DNA of 64,000 nucleotides from positions 10,602,001 to 10,666,000 of the forward strand of contig OX335657.1 in NCBI GenBank assembly GCA_946894095.1, read 5' to 3'. The notes beneath the pieces are model-generated. The model saw only the letters and a program-made list of their open reading frames with translations. It made no database searches and was not told the origin of the DNA. Of this stretch, positions 19,706 to 30,345 are shown in pieces (the first letter of the stretch is position 1; the number at the start of each line of letters is the position of its first letter). This stretch comes from Incurvaria masculella. Taxonomy: Eukaryota; Arthropoda; Insecta; Lepidoptera; Incurvariidae. The translations under genes were made by a program, and so were the position numbers.

Positions 19706-20201
19706 AGGGTGTTTGGAAATTCGATACATTTCTTCTAATGGGTCATTCTAGAGCTAATTTGCAACAAATGGGGCCCAGTGAAATGGGGGCCTAAAACCAA
19801 TATTTTTTGAGTTATTTAATTTTTAAGTTTTTTTTTTAAATGTTCTGTGTCATTATTAAAAAGTGATTATTGTAAAATAACTACTACACTCTTGGCATTT
19901 TATCAGCGATTTTCTAATAGCTGATGAATGAGAGACTACTTGAAAAAAATTAATGCATTCAATATATCCATAATCTCAGAAATAAAGGGTCATAAATGAC
20001 AGTTAATGTAAAAAAAAATATTTTTTTAAATCAAAGAGGATTACTAAAAAAAGTATGACACGGGACATACACATTATAGAAATAACTTCATTATTTCATA
20101 AGCTACCAGAAAATGTACAAATGTTGTCCACTCTCACACAAGTTCCATATTTTTGTTTGGTTCGGTTTGCGCTGACGATTTTTATTTAAGAAAAAAGTTC
20201 A
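19706..20201. other. AT-rich interval, possible element end
   Basis: GCAGGGTGTTTGGAAATTCG at about 19704 resembles a Tc1/mariner-type CAGGGTGT end, but no matching right end was found. The rest is AT-rich with no feature. Confidence 0.35.
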
Positions 20202-20205
20202 TTAA

Positions 20206-20747
20206 GGCGGCCCAACCCGACGGGCCTAACTCATTCGCGGGCAAATTGCAAAACCGTGCTGTTGCGCTCTGGGACCTTCTCTGTTTCAAAGAATAAGACA
20301 GGCTCCGTGATGAGGAAGATGCAACATGTCCACAAAAAAGACAATGTGCATAGTGTATGATTTGGTAAGATTTACGAAAATTTTAATTTTAAAACTACTT
20401 ATAGCTAAAAGTAAACCACGACCGCTGTAGTCAAAAATCTAACAAAAACCAAATAGATCATAAGTCTTGATTAAATAAGCTATGTCTGATGACTAATCTT
20501 TTTACGATGTTCTTACTTTATCATTGCGTAATCCACCTCCAAAGTTATCGTATAAAACGCGATAAAAATTTGGACTTTCGGACCTTATAACTTAGAAACC
20601 AAACACAATTTTAGAATGCTAATGGTCATCAGACATCTAGTTCGATCAAATAAAGCTATTTTGAGCAAAATTTTTGATCTCTGACAAGAAATATGGGCGT
20701 GATCTTCTTTCCCCTTTTGTATGGGGAGATGAGCGGGTTGGGCCACC
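20206..20747. mobile_element. TTAA-flanked MITE, family A, copy 4
   Basis: GGCGGCCCAACCCGACGGGC and CGGGTTGGGCCACC are flanked by TTAA at 20202-20205 and 20748-20751. Length 542 bp. The interior is close to copies 1 and 3. Confidence 0.92.
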
Positions 20748-20776
20748 TTAAGGTGTAAAAAACCAGTCAACAATTG

Positions 20777-21060
20777 ACTTGAAACCTACCACCTAGTAGA
20801 GGAAGGGGTCCTCTACAGATGGTAGCATAGATTATGGTAGGTTTCAAGCCCGCCCGGATAGGTAACATCGCATTGGATGAAAAGATGGTCGAAGCGGCAA
20901 AGAAAAGTTCTCCGTATTTTCCATCTAGATTAGTGTAGCCGTGCTCATAAAGGGAAGGTCCTGGTATGGCACCTAATTCCTTCGGGAATGTGGTTTATTG
21001 GGCTAATACCACAAGGGTAGTTGTGTGGTATTAGCCATCCATGTCAGTTTGCATAAAAAT
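20777..21060 (+). mobile_element. SINE body copy with rearranged 5' end
   Basis: The body is recognisable: GCCCGCCCGGATAGGTAACA, GATGGTCGAAGCGGCAAAGA, GGAAGGTCCTGGTATGGCAC and GGTATTAGCCATCCATGTCA. In place of a head there is an inverted repeat, CTTGAAACCTACCAC with GGTAGGTTTCAAG, suggesting a local rearrangement of the body's own sequence. Confidence 0.75.
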
Positions 21061-21074
21061 GTATCCTGCGTAAA

Positions 21075-21812
21075 TAAAAAACCGGCCAAGTGCGAGTCGG
21101 ACTCGCACACGAAGGGCTCCGCACCATCGTAAAAGATTTAACACACAAAATCATGTTGCTTGTAAAATTGATTCAAATATATTTTTTACTATTTGTTGTT
21201 ATATCGGCACACTCTATGAAAATGTCAAATGTCTACCTATTAAGGCCCTGGTACTAGCCAAATCGCAAAGTTAGACGAGGCACCCCAAGTTAACTAACCA
21301 AGTCTGACGATTATAAGTGTCATTCTTACAATATATGATTCCTTGTCTAGGAATCGAACTATTTTCGTTTATGTATGTTTCCTTTTTCTATACAAAATAC
21401 ATTGCGGAAACGGTGTCCATTTCCGAACTTTTTTGACTAAATGTAGAAATCTAAAAGCAAATGGAATTTTTTGTTTATGCATATATGCTGTTTTTGCTTA
21501 TATCTAGAAATCGAATTACTTTCAGATTTCTAATGAGAAAAAATAAACTTTTTTATTTTTATTATTATTTAAATAAATGATGGAATAAAAAAATATTAAC
21601 AATCCATTATCAGTCTGGAGTTCTATTGGGATTTGCCGAAGAGTTTCACTACATATTATTACATTTGTTAAAAAGTGCATTTGTATGGCGCGAGTAGTTG
21701 GCTAGTCCTAGCGCCTTAAGATTCATGAGATACAGACAGCCCTGTGACATACGGACGCACGGAGGTTTAGTAACAGGGTCCCGTTGGCACCCTTTGGGTA
21801 CGGAACCCTAAA
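21075..21812 (+). mobile_element. Lepidopteran repeat B, nearly complete, split by a MITE
   Basis: It starts ACCGGCCAAGTGCGAGTCGG and ends CCCTTTGGGTACGGAACCCT. A family-C MITE (21244-21715) sits inside at TTAA. The uninterrupted target is seen in the reverse copy at 25298-25606. The class of this family is unassigned here; it has no coding capacity. Confidence 0.85.
21244..21715 (-). mobile_element. TTAA-flanked MITE, family C, copy 1, nested in repeat B
   Basis: It is flanked by TTAA at 21240-21243 and 21716-21719. Its ends, GGCCCTGGTACTAGCCAAAT and TTGGCTAGTCCTAGCGCC, share an inverted ACTAGCCAA core. The interior matches copies at 24061, 29094 and 51104. Length 472 bp. Confidence 0.92.
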
Positions 21813-22180
21813 AATGATGGGGTTCATGAACCCGCTGTCTCCTTAGATTTTTCATCTAAGGCTGTCTCCCCTTTAGGCCCGTGCCACGGGAGGTGTGATC
21901 GGGTGACGGCGGCGGCGAGGGGGAGGCGCGGGCCGATCCCAACGCGCCGACACCTCGGAGTTTCTCCAAACAATAGCCACATTTCTTCGATTAGCCACAA
22001 TAAATTCGTCGCAGTCACACGACGGTCGATGCCGCGAGACCATAGCCTGTCCGTCTTCCGCACACTCTACATCGCTACATTTAAATGACCTTTAAATAAA
22101 CATACTAATTATATTCGAACAAGTTAATCCGCTCGGGTCAATGCCGTTTATATTGATATCAACGGCGTTACCATGGTAAG
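21813..22180. other. Interval with a GC-rich patch, no gene
   Basis: 21880-21965 is GC-rich (GACGGCGGCGGCGAGGGGGA). Open frames on both strands overlap it but match nothing I know. A short palindrome GCCGTT..AACGGC lies at 22143-22166. Confidence 0.4.
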
Positions 22181-22184
22181 TTAA

Positions 22185-22363
22185 CTCGCCGGGTGAATAG
22201 CAATTGAACAGGCAAAAGAGTGATTAAATCTGACATTTAGTTGCATTTCGTACCATGCTAACTGTCAAACGAAGTGAACTGAATTTTACTAGTTGGCATT
22301 CAACTACACGTCTGATTTAATCACATTTTTGGTTGTTCGCCTGCGATTCACTTGGCGAGCTAT
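22185..22363. mobile_element. Short TTAA-flanked inverted-repeat element
   Basis: TTAA occurs at 22181-22184 and 22364-22367. CTCGCCGGGTGAATAGCAAT and AGAGTGATTAAATCTGAC on the left pair with the complement on the right (GTCTGATTTAATCACA, GCGATTCACTTGGCGAG). About 180 bp in total, non-coding. Confidence 0.7.
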
Positions 22364-22403
22364 TTAACATGGTCACCTCTCTGGTCGAATTATTTCCTAG
22401 ATA

Positions 22404-22585
22404 TTGTATGAGTTTCCGATACAAACTTTCATCACTTATTTTACCCCCCTCGAGGATAATTTTCGCCAAGGTCAAGACTATCTTATACCGAATTATTCAT
22501 CAAAATTGGTTCAGTGTATTAGGCGTCAAAACGGAACGGACAGACAGGGTTGCTTACGCATTTATAATGTTAATATGGATTTTTA
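22404..22585 (-). repeat. Lepidopteran 'TAATATTAGTATGGAT' retroelement tail, reverse strand
   Basis: Reading the reverse strand, ATCCATATTAACATTATAAA is followed by a CTGTCTGTCCGTTCCGTTTT region and a GAACCAATTTTGATGAATA-like block. This order is common to RTE-like repeat tails in Lepidoptera. Other copies are at 24779 (reverse) and 28118 (forward). Confidence 0.6.
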
Positions 22586-22928
22586 GGCTCGGTGTCTCAG
22601 TGGCTTTGACATTCGATAATACTGGTGAAAGAAACTCTGGTGCGATCGGTTTCTGCATGGGTGACCGTTTTCGACCTTTGAGACTGCCCGTAGTTTGGAT
22701 GCCACGTAATAACCCGTTCCTAATTTACTAGGTTGTAGGGTTCATCCCGCTCGGGTTGGTACCTACGCATTGTATGAAAGATGGTCGAAGCGAAAGTTGT
22801 CCGTGTATTCCAGCCAGTAAATACAGTGATATACAAGAAAGTTATGCACCAACTACCCTAAGTGATGTGTTAGGCTGATATCATCCTGCTGTATGTGTCA
22901 TGGTGCTGCTACCCGTTCCATAAAAAAA
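22586..22928 (+). mobile_element. SINE with diverged 5S-like head
   Basis: GGCTCGGTGTCTCAGTGGCT is followed by TTCTGCATGGGTGACCGTTT, then the shared body (CATCCCGCTCGGGTTGGTAC, AAAGATGGTCGAAGCG). The 3' part is decayed (GTGTTAGGCTGATATCAT). It begins exactly where the preceding retroelement tail ends. Confidence 0.72.
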
Positions 22929-22960
22929 TGTCTCTCTATATGGCCTCGCTTTTCATGTTT

Positions 22961-22998
22961 GTGTGGAAACCATACTTCGTATACGGTTTCCACACAAT
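22961..22998. repeat. Short strong hairpin
   Basis: TGTGTGGAAACC and GGTTTCCACACA are complements around ATACTTCGTATAC, which is itself nearly palindromic. No promoter or terminator context is recognised. Confidence 0.75.
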
Positions 22999-24056
22999 GT
23001 TTGTATGTTAACGTTTTGCTCACATTTTATCTATTATATAATATTTATTTTCTTGTCTTTTCCGGTGATGGCAAAACATAAATAAAGACGAGAATGTTAT
23101 TCGCATAATAATTAGTCTGATCCACATTTTAGAAATGAAACAAAATGCAGTCAATTCAAATTTTTCTTACGTGTAATGTGTATAAAATCAGTCGCGTGGT
23201 AAAATTGAAGTAATATTGAACGTCCAAGAAGTTTGGCTTTGACCATAGAGTATTTGCACGTATCCTACTGCGGCTGTGTCCCCGTAAAACATCTAAAATT
23301 AAGTTTCCCCCAATCATCTAATTCGTCATGGTTTTCAAGTTAAGGAACCTTTTCAAATATTTTAATAATTAATTGTATAGTCGAATAATTAATTAATAGG
23401 AAAATTCCTGTAGGCAGAGATGCTCTAGTACCTACATAAATAATCCAATACCTACTGTCTATATAAACACTGACGAAAGCATTTTCAATTGTTGCTTTTA
23501 TTTTTCGCCCTTGGATAATTTTGGGAAATAGTTACATTGAAACAACTTTCTGCTCGCTCGCTGCGAAAAGTCGGAAAAACCCATTCATCCAGGCTAGAGC
23601 CTTGCTCAAGTTTCAGTCGAGTCATCGCGTCGTTCCTGGAAGAGCCAACAATAGGCTCTGTTCTGGGCGGTGTCGCTCCACCGAGACATGCAGCGCTTTG
23701 TGGACTGGAGGTGCGGCGAATTCCGGTTACTCAGCTCACCAAAGCTCACCATGTATTATATGTGCAGATCTAACTTTAAACTATATTCTACCGTTTTCAT
23801 CTAATGAATCCCTACACACTGCGAAAGAAACACAAGGAAATAGAACATATTAAATATCAAGAAAAAATGGTTATGCTAAAGATTTTACAGGTTAGAGATG
23901 AATATCAAATCAGAGGTAAAAGCGGTAAGTTGCAGGTGGATAAACAAAATATACGGCAAGGCACCTGGTACGGTAACGTATAGGTTACCTACCCGAGGAC
24001 AAATAAGCACCATACATAAAGAAAAATAGATTATCTTGGCCTTGAATCTAAGAACG
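22999..24056. other. Intergenic, no gene recognised
   Basis: No repeat or exon was identified. Two overlapping short open frames near 23530-23850 have no recognisable similarity. Confidence 0.5.
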
Positions 24057-24060
24057 TTAA

Positions 24061-24531
24061 GGCGCTAGGACTAGCCAACTACTCGCGCCATACAAATGCA
24101 CTTTTTAACAAATGTAATAATATGTAGTGAAACGCTTCAGCAAATCCAAATATAACTCCAGACTGATAATGGATTGTTAATATTTTTTTATTCCATCATT
24201 TATTTAAATAATAATAAAAATAAAAAAGTTGATTTTTCTCATTAGAAATCTGAAAGTAATTCGATTTCTAGATATAAGCAAAAACAGCATATATGCATAA
24301 ACAAAAAATTCCATTTGCTTTTAGATTTCTACATTTAGTCAAAAAAGTTCGGAAATGGACACCGTTTCCGCAATGTATTTTGTATAGAAAAAGGAAACAT
24401 ACATTAACGAAAATAATTCGATTCCTAGACAAGGAATCATATATTTTAAGAATGACACTTATAATCGTCAGACTTAGTTAGTTAACTTGGGGTGCCTCGT
24501 CTAACTTTGCGATTTGGCTAGTACCAGGCCC
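24061..24531 (+). mobile_element. TTAA-flanked MITE, family C, copy 2
   Basis: It is flanked by TTAA at 24057-24060 and 24532-24535. It starts GGCGCTAGGACTAGCCAACT and ends TTGGCTAGTACCAGGCC. Length 471 bp. A 62-codon open frame across its middle is shared with other C copies but is probably a by-product of sequence conservation. Confidence 0.93.
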
Positions 24532-24778
24532 TTAATAACGGAATGGCCTCGAAACATGCATGATACATGATACCTGCAACCCCGCGCCAAACATTTTCTA
24601 GTGCACAGCAAACAACAGTATCATGAAAAATGTTAAGCTGAATACGTTAATCCGAATGTTTCAATCAATTATTAAGGTATTTCTCCGTAAACCCCTAAAA
24701 GTGACTAGCTGAGAACTCGGATCAATGTCGTTTCGGACTGATGTCTAGCTGAAATTAATGTTTTAAGTTATATGAGCT

Positions 24779-24957
24779 CCCCATATAAATTTTCATCCCC
24801 CTTTGAGTTTAATCTTCGTTAAACAAGGAAGCCTATGTCCTTTCCTAAGGTCCAGTCTCTCTATACCAAATTTCTACAAAATTGGTTCAGAAATTTAGGC
24901 GTGAAAACGTAACAGAGTTACTTTGGTATTTATAATATTAGTATGGATTATGACTGA
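24779..24957 (-). repeat. Lepidopteran 'TAATATTAGTATGGAT' retroelement tail, reverse strand
   Basis: TCCCCATATAAATTTTCATC, CCAAATTTCTACAAAATTGG and GTGAAAACGTAACAGAGTTA end at TATAATATTAGTATGGAT. The order is that of RTE-like repeat tails. Non-coding. Confidence 0.65.
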
Positions 24958-25297
24958 ATATGAACTATGAACGTGTTTTATCCATCTTTTTAAACTTTAT
25001 ATGGCACTGTATCAGTGCATCCACGGCGCTGTCCGCTTCAGGTGCGAGTCGTGAGAACGGGCGTGTCCGCTCCGGCCCGATCGGACCTCCGTGACTCATG
25101 TGGGGACGCGACGCGACCGTGAGCGAATAGACTGATTGCTGCTCGCAGCTCGCATCATCGGGCACCGGGCACCGCGCATCAGGCACTCGGGACACCAGGG
25201 TCGTTGTCATCGCGGTGACAGTCGGATGGCATGGCGGAGACGTGGAATGTTCGTATAGGGCGGAAGACAGATTATCATGCTTATATTCAGGATCATT
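24958..25297. other. GC-richer interval, no gene recognised
   Basis: 25010-25240 is GC-rich relative to its surroundings, with repeated GGCACCGGGCACC-type motifs. No family was recognised. Confidence 0.4.
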
Positions 25298-25606
25298 AGG
25301 GTTCCGTACCCAATGGGTGCCAATGGAACCCTATTACTAAGGCTCAGCTGTCCGTCCGTCCGTCCGTCGGTCACAGGGCTGTATCTCATGAATCATAATA
25401 GGTAGGCAGCTGAAATTTTCACAGAGTGTGTGTTTAGTAGTGCAATAACAACCTTTGTTGCACTATACTTTCTTATGTAAATTGTTTTTTGTGGCGTATT
25501 AAATAATTTTCAATCAATTAATTTATTTTGCCGCTATAATAACTAATATTGTACAATGGTATGGAAACCTTCGGGTGCGAGTCCGACTCGCACTTGGCCG
25601 GTTTTT
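25298..25606 (-). mobile_element. Lepidopteran repeat B, reverse strand, uninterrupted
   Basis: It reads AGGGTTCCGTACCCAATGGG to CTCGCACTTGGCCGGTTTT. It contains CCGTCCGTCCGTCC and the intact site TATCTCATGAATCATAATAG that is split by a MITE in the copy at 21075. It is the empty-site reference for that nesting. Confidence 0.85.
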
Positions 25607-25765
25607 ATACTAACGTGCCAGTTGGCCATCAATGAATAAAATTTTATATTCGCTCTAATGGATATGTTCATTATTCACAAAGACAAGAACATTTAAAAAA
25701 TTAATGAAACAATGTAAACTAATTATAACTATGTTTGTTTAGATTTTCACTGTTGTTCGACATAT

Positions 25766-26458
25766 TATTTTACGTTTACGGATAAACGGTTTTCAGCTTA
25801 CTGACTTAGCTCGAGGTTTCGTCCACCACGCTGTGGACATCATCGCGACAAATCGGCGATCTGTGAGCATGCCTTGAATAATGGAAATAACCATTGCATT
25901 CGTTTCGATCAAGCTGAAACAATAGCTATAGAAAAACAATACATGCTACGCTTGGTTCGAGAATCGATAGAAATTACAAGGCATCCCAACTTTAACAGAG
26001 ACGATAGTATGAAGCTGTCAGCGTCGTGGTCTCTGTTACTGGCAAAATATGGCAACACAAGAGTTCAGCTGCCAACCCTGATGCAAAGTGACACCGTTAG
26101 CAGAGTTTGCATGGATGACTTCATTGCCGAACGCAATTCTTCGTCACTACCCTCATCTGCGGCTGAACGTGCAATATAAGGAAGGTCCTGGCATGGCACC
26201 TAGTTCCCATGTGGTGTGTTGGGCTAATACCATGACAGAACTTGTGGTATTAGCCATCCATGTCCAGTCACATAAAAAAAAAACCTACCCACAGCTACAA
26301 TCTGCGCAGCCGACGATCTGCAGTTGACATCTGACTGGACGAACCGTCAGAGGTCCTCCAGGTCGCGTCGCGAATCCTGATGATGTCCACAGCGTGATGG
26401 ACGACACGTCGAGCTAAGTAAGTAAGCTGAACACTGTTTATCCGTAAACGTAAAATAA
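25766..26458 (+). mobile_element. Penelope-like element remnant with inverted terminal repeats
   Basis: Left arm TTTACGTTTACGGATAAACG with CAGCTTACTGACTTAGCTCG and GCTGTGGACATCATC (25766-25850) is repeated inverted at 26376-26458. Directly after the left arm one frame reads SAICEHALNNGNNHCIRFDQ, then LRLVRESIEITRHPNFNRDD and KLSASW. This resembles the C-terminal tail of GIY-YIG endonucleases in Penelope-like retroelements ('AEHAL..F..REAIEI.KHP.NFNRDD'). Inverted terminal 'pseudo-LTRs' fit that class. The reverse transcriptase is absent, and a SINE tail is inserted at 26167. Assignment is by recalled family motifs only. Confidence 0.55.
26167..26282 (+). mobile_element. SINE 3' tail fragment
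   Basis: GTGCAATATAAGGAAGGTCC to CCATGTCCAGTCACATA plus an A-run is nearly identical to the tail of the SINE at 5849-6215. The head and most of the body are missing. It lies inside the Penelope-like remnant. Confidence 0.88.
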
Positions 26459-27423
26459 TAATTATATACTATTTTGAATGAAGTTCTCTAATTCGGAATA
26501 TTGTGAAAACGTCCCCATAATTTGGAAATTCTATATTCTGTACATCCAAACTTATCCTCTGTAGGAGAAACAGTCCTGCTCTGCTATTTCGTTTGTTTTA
26601 ATTGAGTATACCGGATGAATTCCGATTGAATTTAGAGAGAATTATCAACTCAAATGGGTATGGAAATACGGTCTGGACACGTGGGGTGATAATGAATAAC
26701 GAAATAGTTCGAAGGGGTTGTGACCTCTGAGGAAACACATGACCGGAGACCGGAACTCAGTAGAGGAAGTAAAATAATAATGCTGTTATTGTATCATCGC
26801 ATACCCCTCCAGGGATGCGGCATGATGGTATATGGTGCTCTTTTGAATGCGTACACCAGTGCAGGGGTGATTCATGCAAAATATTTCGAGAAAATGTCTT
26901 TGCAATACTTGTATACTTATTCAATGCCCGCATGTATGGAATATGCACATATACCTTTGTTTGACATCTGAAACAAGATTAAAAGCGTGAAATAAATTCA
27001 GTCAGCCCTTTAATTCTTACCTACCAACAAAAAAACTGCCCCCAATTTGTTGTAAAAAGTTAGCAGATTACGATCAATCAGTCTCGTACCTACGCGAATC
27101 CCACAGATCGTAGAAAAACATTCGTGATTAGAATTCACCAGACAATCAAGGATAATGGTTGGAGGGCGATTCTCGCAATTAGGGCCAATCAATCTGTTGA
27201 ACTCGAAGCGTGATACGTGTGGCGGCCGATTCGAAAGATTTACTTAGCCGCTGTCAAATAAGATCTTATATTTCGAAGTCGATTTTTTTAAGAGTGCTTC
27301 AATGTTAAAAACTATTATTTACTGGAGAAATAATTTTAAGCAGAAATGTGAAATCTCTAGACATTCCATTTCTGTGAAGTAATTCATTTAGACAACTATT
27401 ATTTATATTTGGCTGTTGTTTTT
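26459..27423. other. Intergenic, no gene recognised
   Basis: Mixed-composition DNA with short unrelated open frames. No repeat structure was recognised. Confidence 0.5.
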
Positions 27424-27770
27424 AACCGACTTCAAAAAAGGAGGAGGTTATCAATTCGTCTGTATGTTTTTTTTTATGTTTGTTACCTCATAACTTTTGC
27501 CTGGGTGAACCGATTTTGATGATTATTTTTTTTAATGATAGCTAGTGCTTTCCAAGTGGTCCCATTTTAATTTGGTTAAGTTCTGACAATGATATCCATG
27601 AGAAAATCATAAAAGTCTTAAATTTGTATTAAGATGTGCGCGACAAATGGACGAATAACTCAATATAACGCCAACCGATTTCGGTGATTCTTTTTTTATT
27701 GGAAAGGACGTGTACAAATTAGTAAGTGTACTTCAGATTCACTGAAAATAAACAAATAAAAAAAAATTTA
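27424..27770 (+). repeat. Lepidopteran 'AACCGACTTC..GGAGGAGG' interspersed repeat
   Basis: TTTTAACCGACTTCAAAAAA, GGAGGAGGTTATCAATTCGT, GGGTGAACCGATTTTGATGA, AGTGGTCCCATTTTAATTTG and CGAATAACTCAATATAACGC are in the order I know from many lepidopteran genomes. Class unassigned. A fragment recurs on the reverse strand at 51582-51632. Confidence 0.75.
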
Positions 27771-27780
27771 ACAAAAAAAA

Positions 27781-28009
27781 TAATCGACTTCAAAGAAAAA
27801 GCACTAAAAAGTAAAAAATAATTTCCATTTTTGTAGTTACGATTTTTGTTATTTTTTGAGTCGGTGTCAGCCAAGGTAGCCAAGGTTCTGTTGATTGGCG
27901 CAGCGCGTGCCCGGCTGACGCCGACTCAAAAAATAACAAAAATCGTAACTACAAAAATGGAAATTATTTTTTTAACTTTTTAGTTTTTTCTTTGAAGTCG
28001 GTTATTTTT
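27781..28009. mobile_element. Foldback MITE of about 230 bp
   Basis: AATTTCCATTTTTGTAGTTA CGATTTTTGTTATTTTTTGA GTCGG on the left is matched in inverted form on the right, with outer ends TCGACTTCAAAGAAAAA and TTTTTTCTTTGAAGTCGGTT. Arms are about 95 bp around a GC-richer loop near 27876-27914. Confidence 0.88.
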
Positions 28010-28117
28010 TTGTTAATTTTTTTTTTAAATAAATCAAACTAATTTTGTTTGCAAATAAAAAATGCCTAAAATCTGAAACCTATCAATTATAGTTTTGTAT
28101 TATTGCATATTTTCATG

Positions 28118-28340
28118 CATACTAATATTATAAATGCCACAGTTATTCTGTCTGTATGTTACGTTTTCACGCCTGAACCGCTCAACGAATATTGATGATA
28201 TTTGTTATATAAAGACTCTGGACCTTGGTTTGTGGTGAAAATGTAAACGCAAACGGGTTGAAAATTTGGTTTGGGAACTCAAACGTTGGTTCAGCCCGAC
28301 CTCAGCCCGAGACGACATTGTCCCGAGCGGAGCCGGGTAC
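28118..28340 (+). repeat. Lepidopteran 'ATACTAATATTATAAA' retroelement tail
   Basis: It begins CATACTAATATTATAAATGC and TTCTGTCTGTATGTTACGTT and ends with CGAGCGGAGCCGGGTACCTC AGCTA. It is the forward-strand counterpart of the repeats at 22404 and 24779. A (GACT)n run follows at 28427-28446. Confidence 0.65.
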
Positions 28341-28979
28341 CTCAGCTATTTCTAAAATAATTTATTAAATGAACCCTCAACAAAATCTACATGGGCATAA
28401 ACTTTTAGAGATGAAAATGGAACTGCCTGACTGACTGACTGACTGACCTATTGAGATGACCCTGTTAATATATCTTAATGCACAATAACGCTTCTCTTCC
28501 GAAAATTAAGTATATAACCTCAATAAATACATCAATCAGCAATGCTTACACGTTATTTAAATAATCTTTAGTGATCAAACAGCTCCATACGAGAAGTACA
28601 ATATTATGTATGTGTCTACATTTATGCATACATTCCAAAATATCATTTTGAAAAGGGTTCAGTCGCGTGAGGTTCGACATGAAAATGGAAGGGCAAATTA
28701 ATTAGGAATTCCTAAGCCCCGATAGAGGCTCTTAGATTTCCAACAAATGTGCGAGCGTGCAATTTAAACGTCACTGCATTCACAGTTCGAATAGCCTCTT
28801 AAATAACATGCAAAATTAAATTGATCTAACGTGGTGGAATAAACATTTTGGAGATCAATCAAACATTGGCAGGAATTATATACCATGGTTAAACAGTTTA
28901 GTTGAAGCACGAAACGACTTGTATTATTTATTGCCATTTCTTCTATATAAAGACCGCGAATGTTTTTTTCATTATGCAT
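28341..28979. other. Intergenic, no gene recognised
   Basis: Only a short GACT microsatellite and AT-rich DNA were seen. Confidence 0.5.
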
Positions 28980-29855
28980 TAAATCTTAAATTCGCCATTT
29001 GAAAGCAATGGTAATAAAACGAGCCATTTTGTGCAATTTTACTTGCTACCGATATTATATCGAATTGCAACCCAAAAAAACATTTTCATTTAAGGCGCTA
29101 GGACTAGCCAACTACTCGCGCCATACAAATGCACTTTTTAACAAATGTAATAATATGTAGTGAAACGCTTCAGCAAATCCAAATAGAACTCTAGACTGAT
29201 AATGGATTGTTAAAATTTTTTTATTCCATCATTTATTAAAATAATAATAAAAATAAAAAAGTTGATTTTTCTCATTAGAAATCTGAAAGTAATTCGATTT
29301 CTAGATATAAGCAAAAACAGCATATATGCATAAACAAAAAATTCCATTTGCTTTTAGATTTCTACATTTAGTCAAAAAAGTTCGGAAATGGACACCGTTT
29401 CCGCAATGTATTTTGTATAGAAAAAGGAAACATACATTAACGAAAATAATTCGATTCCTAGACAAGGAATCATATATTGTAAGAATGACACTTATAATCG
29501 TCAGACTTAGTTAGTTAACTTGGGGTGCCTCGTCTAACTTTGCGATTTGGCTAGTACCAGGCCCTTAATGGAGTTAGTGGATTCTTAATCCAACTGCCAA
29601 TGCAGATAAACAAACTGAATTAGAAAAGCAAGTAATTACTTTCTGTTTGAAAAATAAAATTTTGTTTAAAAATTGAAAATGCTTTTCTAATTTAGTTTGT
29701 TTATCTGCATTGGCAGTTGGTTTAAGAATCCACTAACTCCATTAAATGAAAATGTTTTTTTGGGTTGCAATTCGATATAATATCGGTAGCAAGTAAAATT
29801 GCACAAAATGGCTCGTTTTATTACCATTGCTTTCAAATGGCGAATTTAAGATTTA
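28980..29855. mobile_element. Hairpin element interrupted by a MITE
   Basis: The left arm (28980-29092 plus 29569-29631) pairs with the right arm (about 29680-29855). TAAATCTTAAATTCGCCATT at the outer end and CCAACTGCCAATGCAGATAA near the centre are both matched by complements. A family-C MITE splits the left arm at TTAA. The right arm keeps the uninterrupted site (ACTCCATTAAATGAAAATG). Without the MITE the element is a hairpin of about 400 bp with arms of about 175 bp. Confidence 0.92.
29094..29564 (+). mobile_element. TTAA-flanked MITE, family C, copy 3, inside hairpin
   Basis: It is flanked by TTAA at 29090-29093 and 29565-29568. It starts GGCGCTAGGACTAGCCAACT and is nearly identical to the copy at 24061. 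Length 471 bp. Confidence 0.95.
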
Positions 29856-30147
29856 CACGATTCGTTTATTAAATACAGAACTGAAATTGGATGAATATAT
29901 TCACTTATATATGCACAATAGCTGACACCTATATGTCTCTTGATTTTCATATCTCTCTTATATCAATATCAATAATTATATCAATAATTTCTCTTTCCAG
30001 TGTAACGACATGAAAATGTACGGTCACGAACAAATACAATCGGACACAAAAATCTAAATAAGAAAAATCTGGTCATAAGTGCCTGGGTAGTGGAAGGCTT
30101 TCTGTATTTGTGTTGCTTGCAAGTTCTTAAACAGCCTTTTTTTGGTA

Positions 30148-30318
30148 TAATAATTCAACGCGATGGTACCGACCCGGGCAGGATTAACCCTAACACCTAG
30201 TAAGTAAGGACGGGGATTACGTGGAATTCGAACCACGGCCATCCTCACGGTTGAAAATGGTCACCCATCCAGAACCCGACCGCGCTCAGAGGTGCTTCAT
30301 CTAGCTTATTTCTTACCG
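30148..30318 (-). mobile_element. SINE with 5S-like head, reverse strand, truncated
   Basis: GATGGTACCGACCCGGGCAG, CCACGGCCATCCTCACGGTT, GGTCACCCATCCAGAACCCG and AGAGGTGCTTCATCTAGCTT are the reverse complement of the head and 5' body of the variant at 13690. Just beyond, CCAATAGCCCAACACACC (30326-30345) is a detached fragment of the SINE tail. Confidence 0.75.
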
Positions 30319-30345
30319 TCCGTCCAATAGCCCAACACACCTCAT

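Noticed and set aside
24293..24481. 62-codon open frame repeated in three MITE C copies
   Set aside because: Its conservation is explained by near-identity of the whole MITE copies. It has no known domain and the element is non-autonomous.
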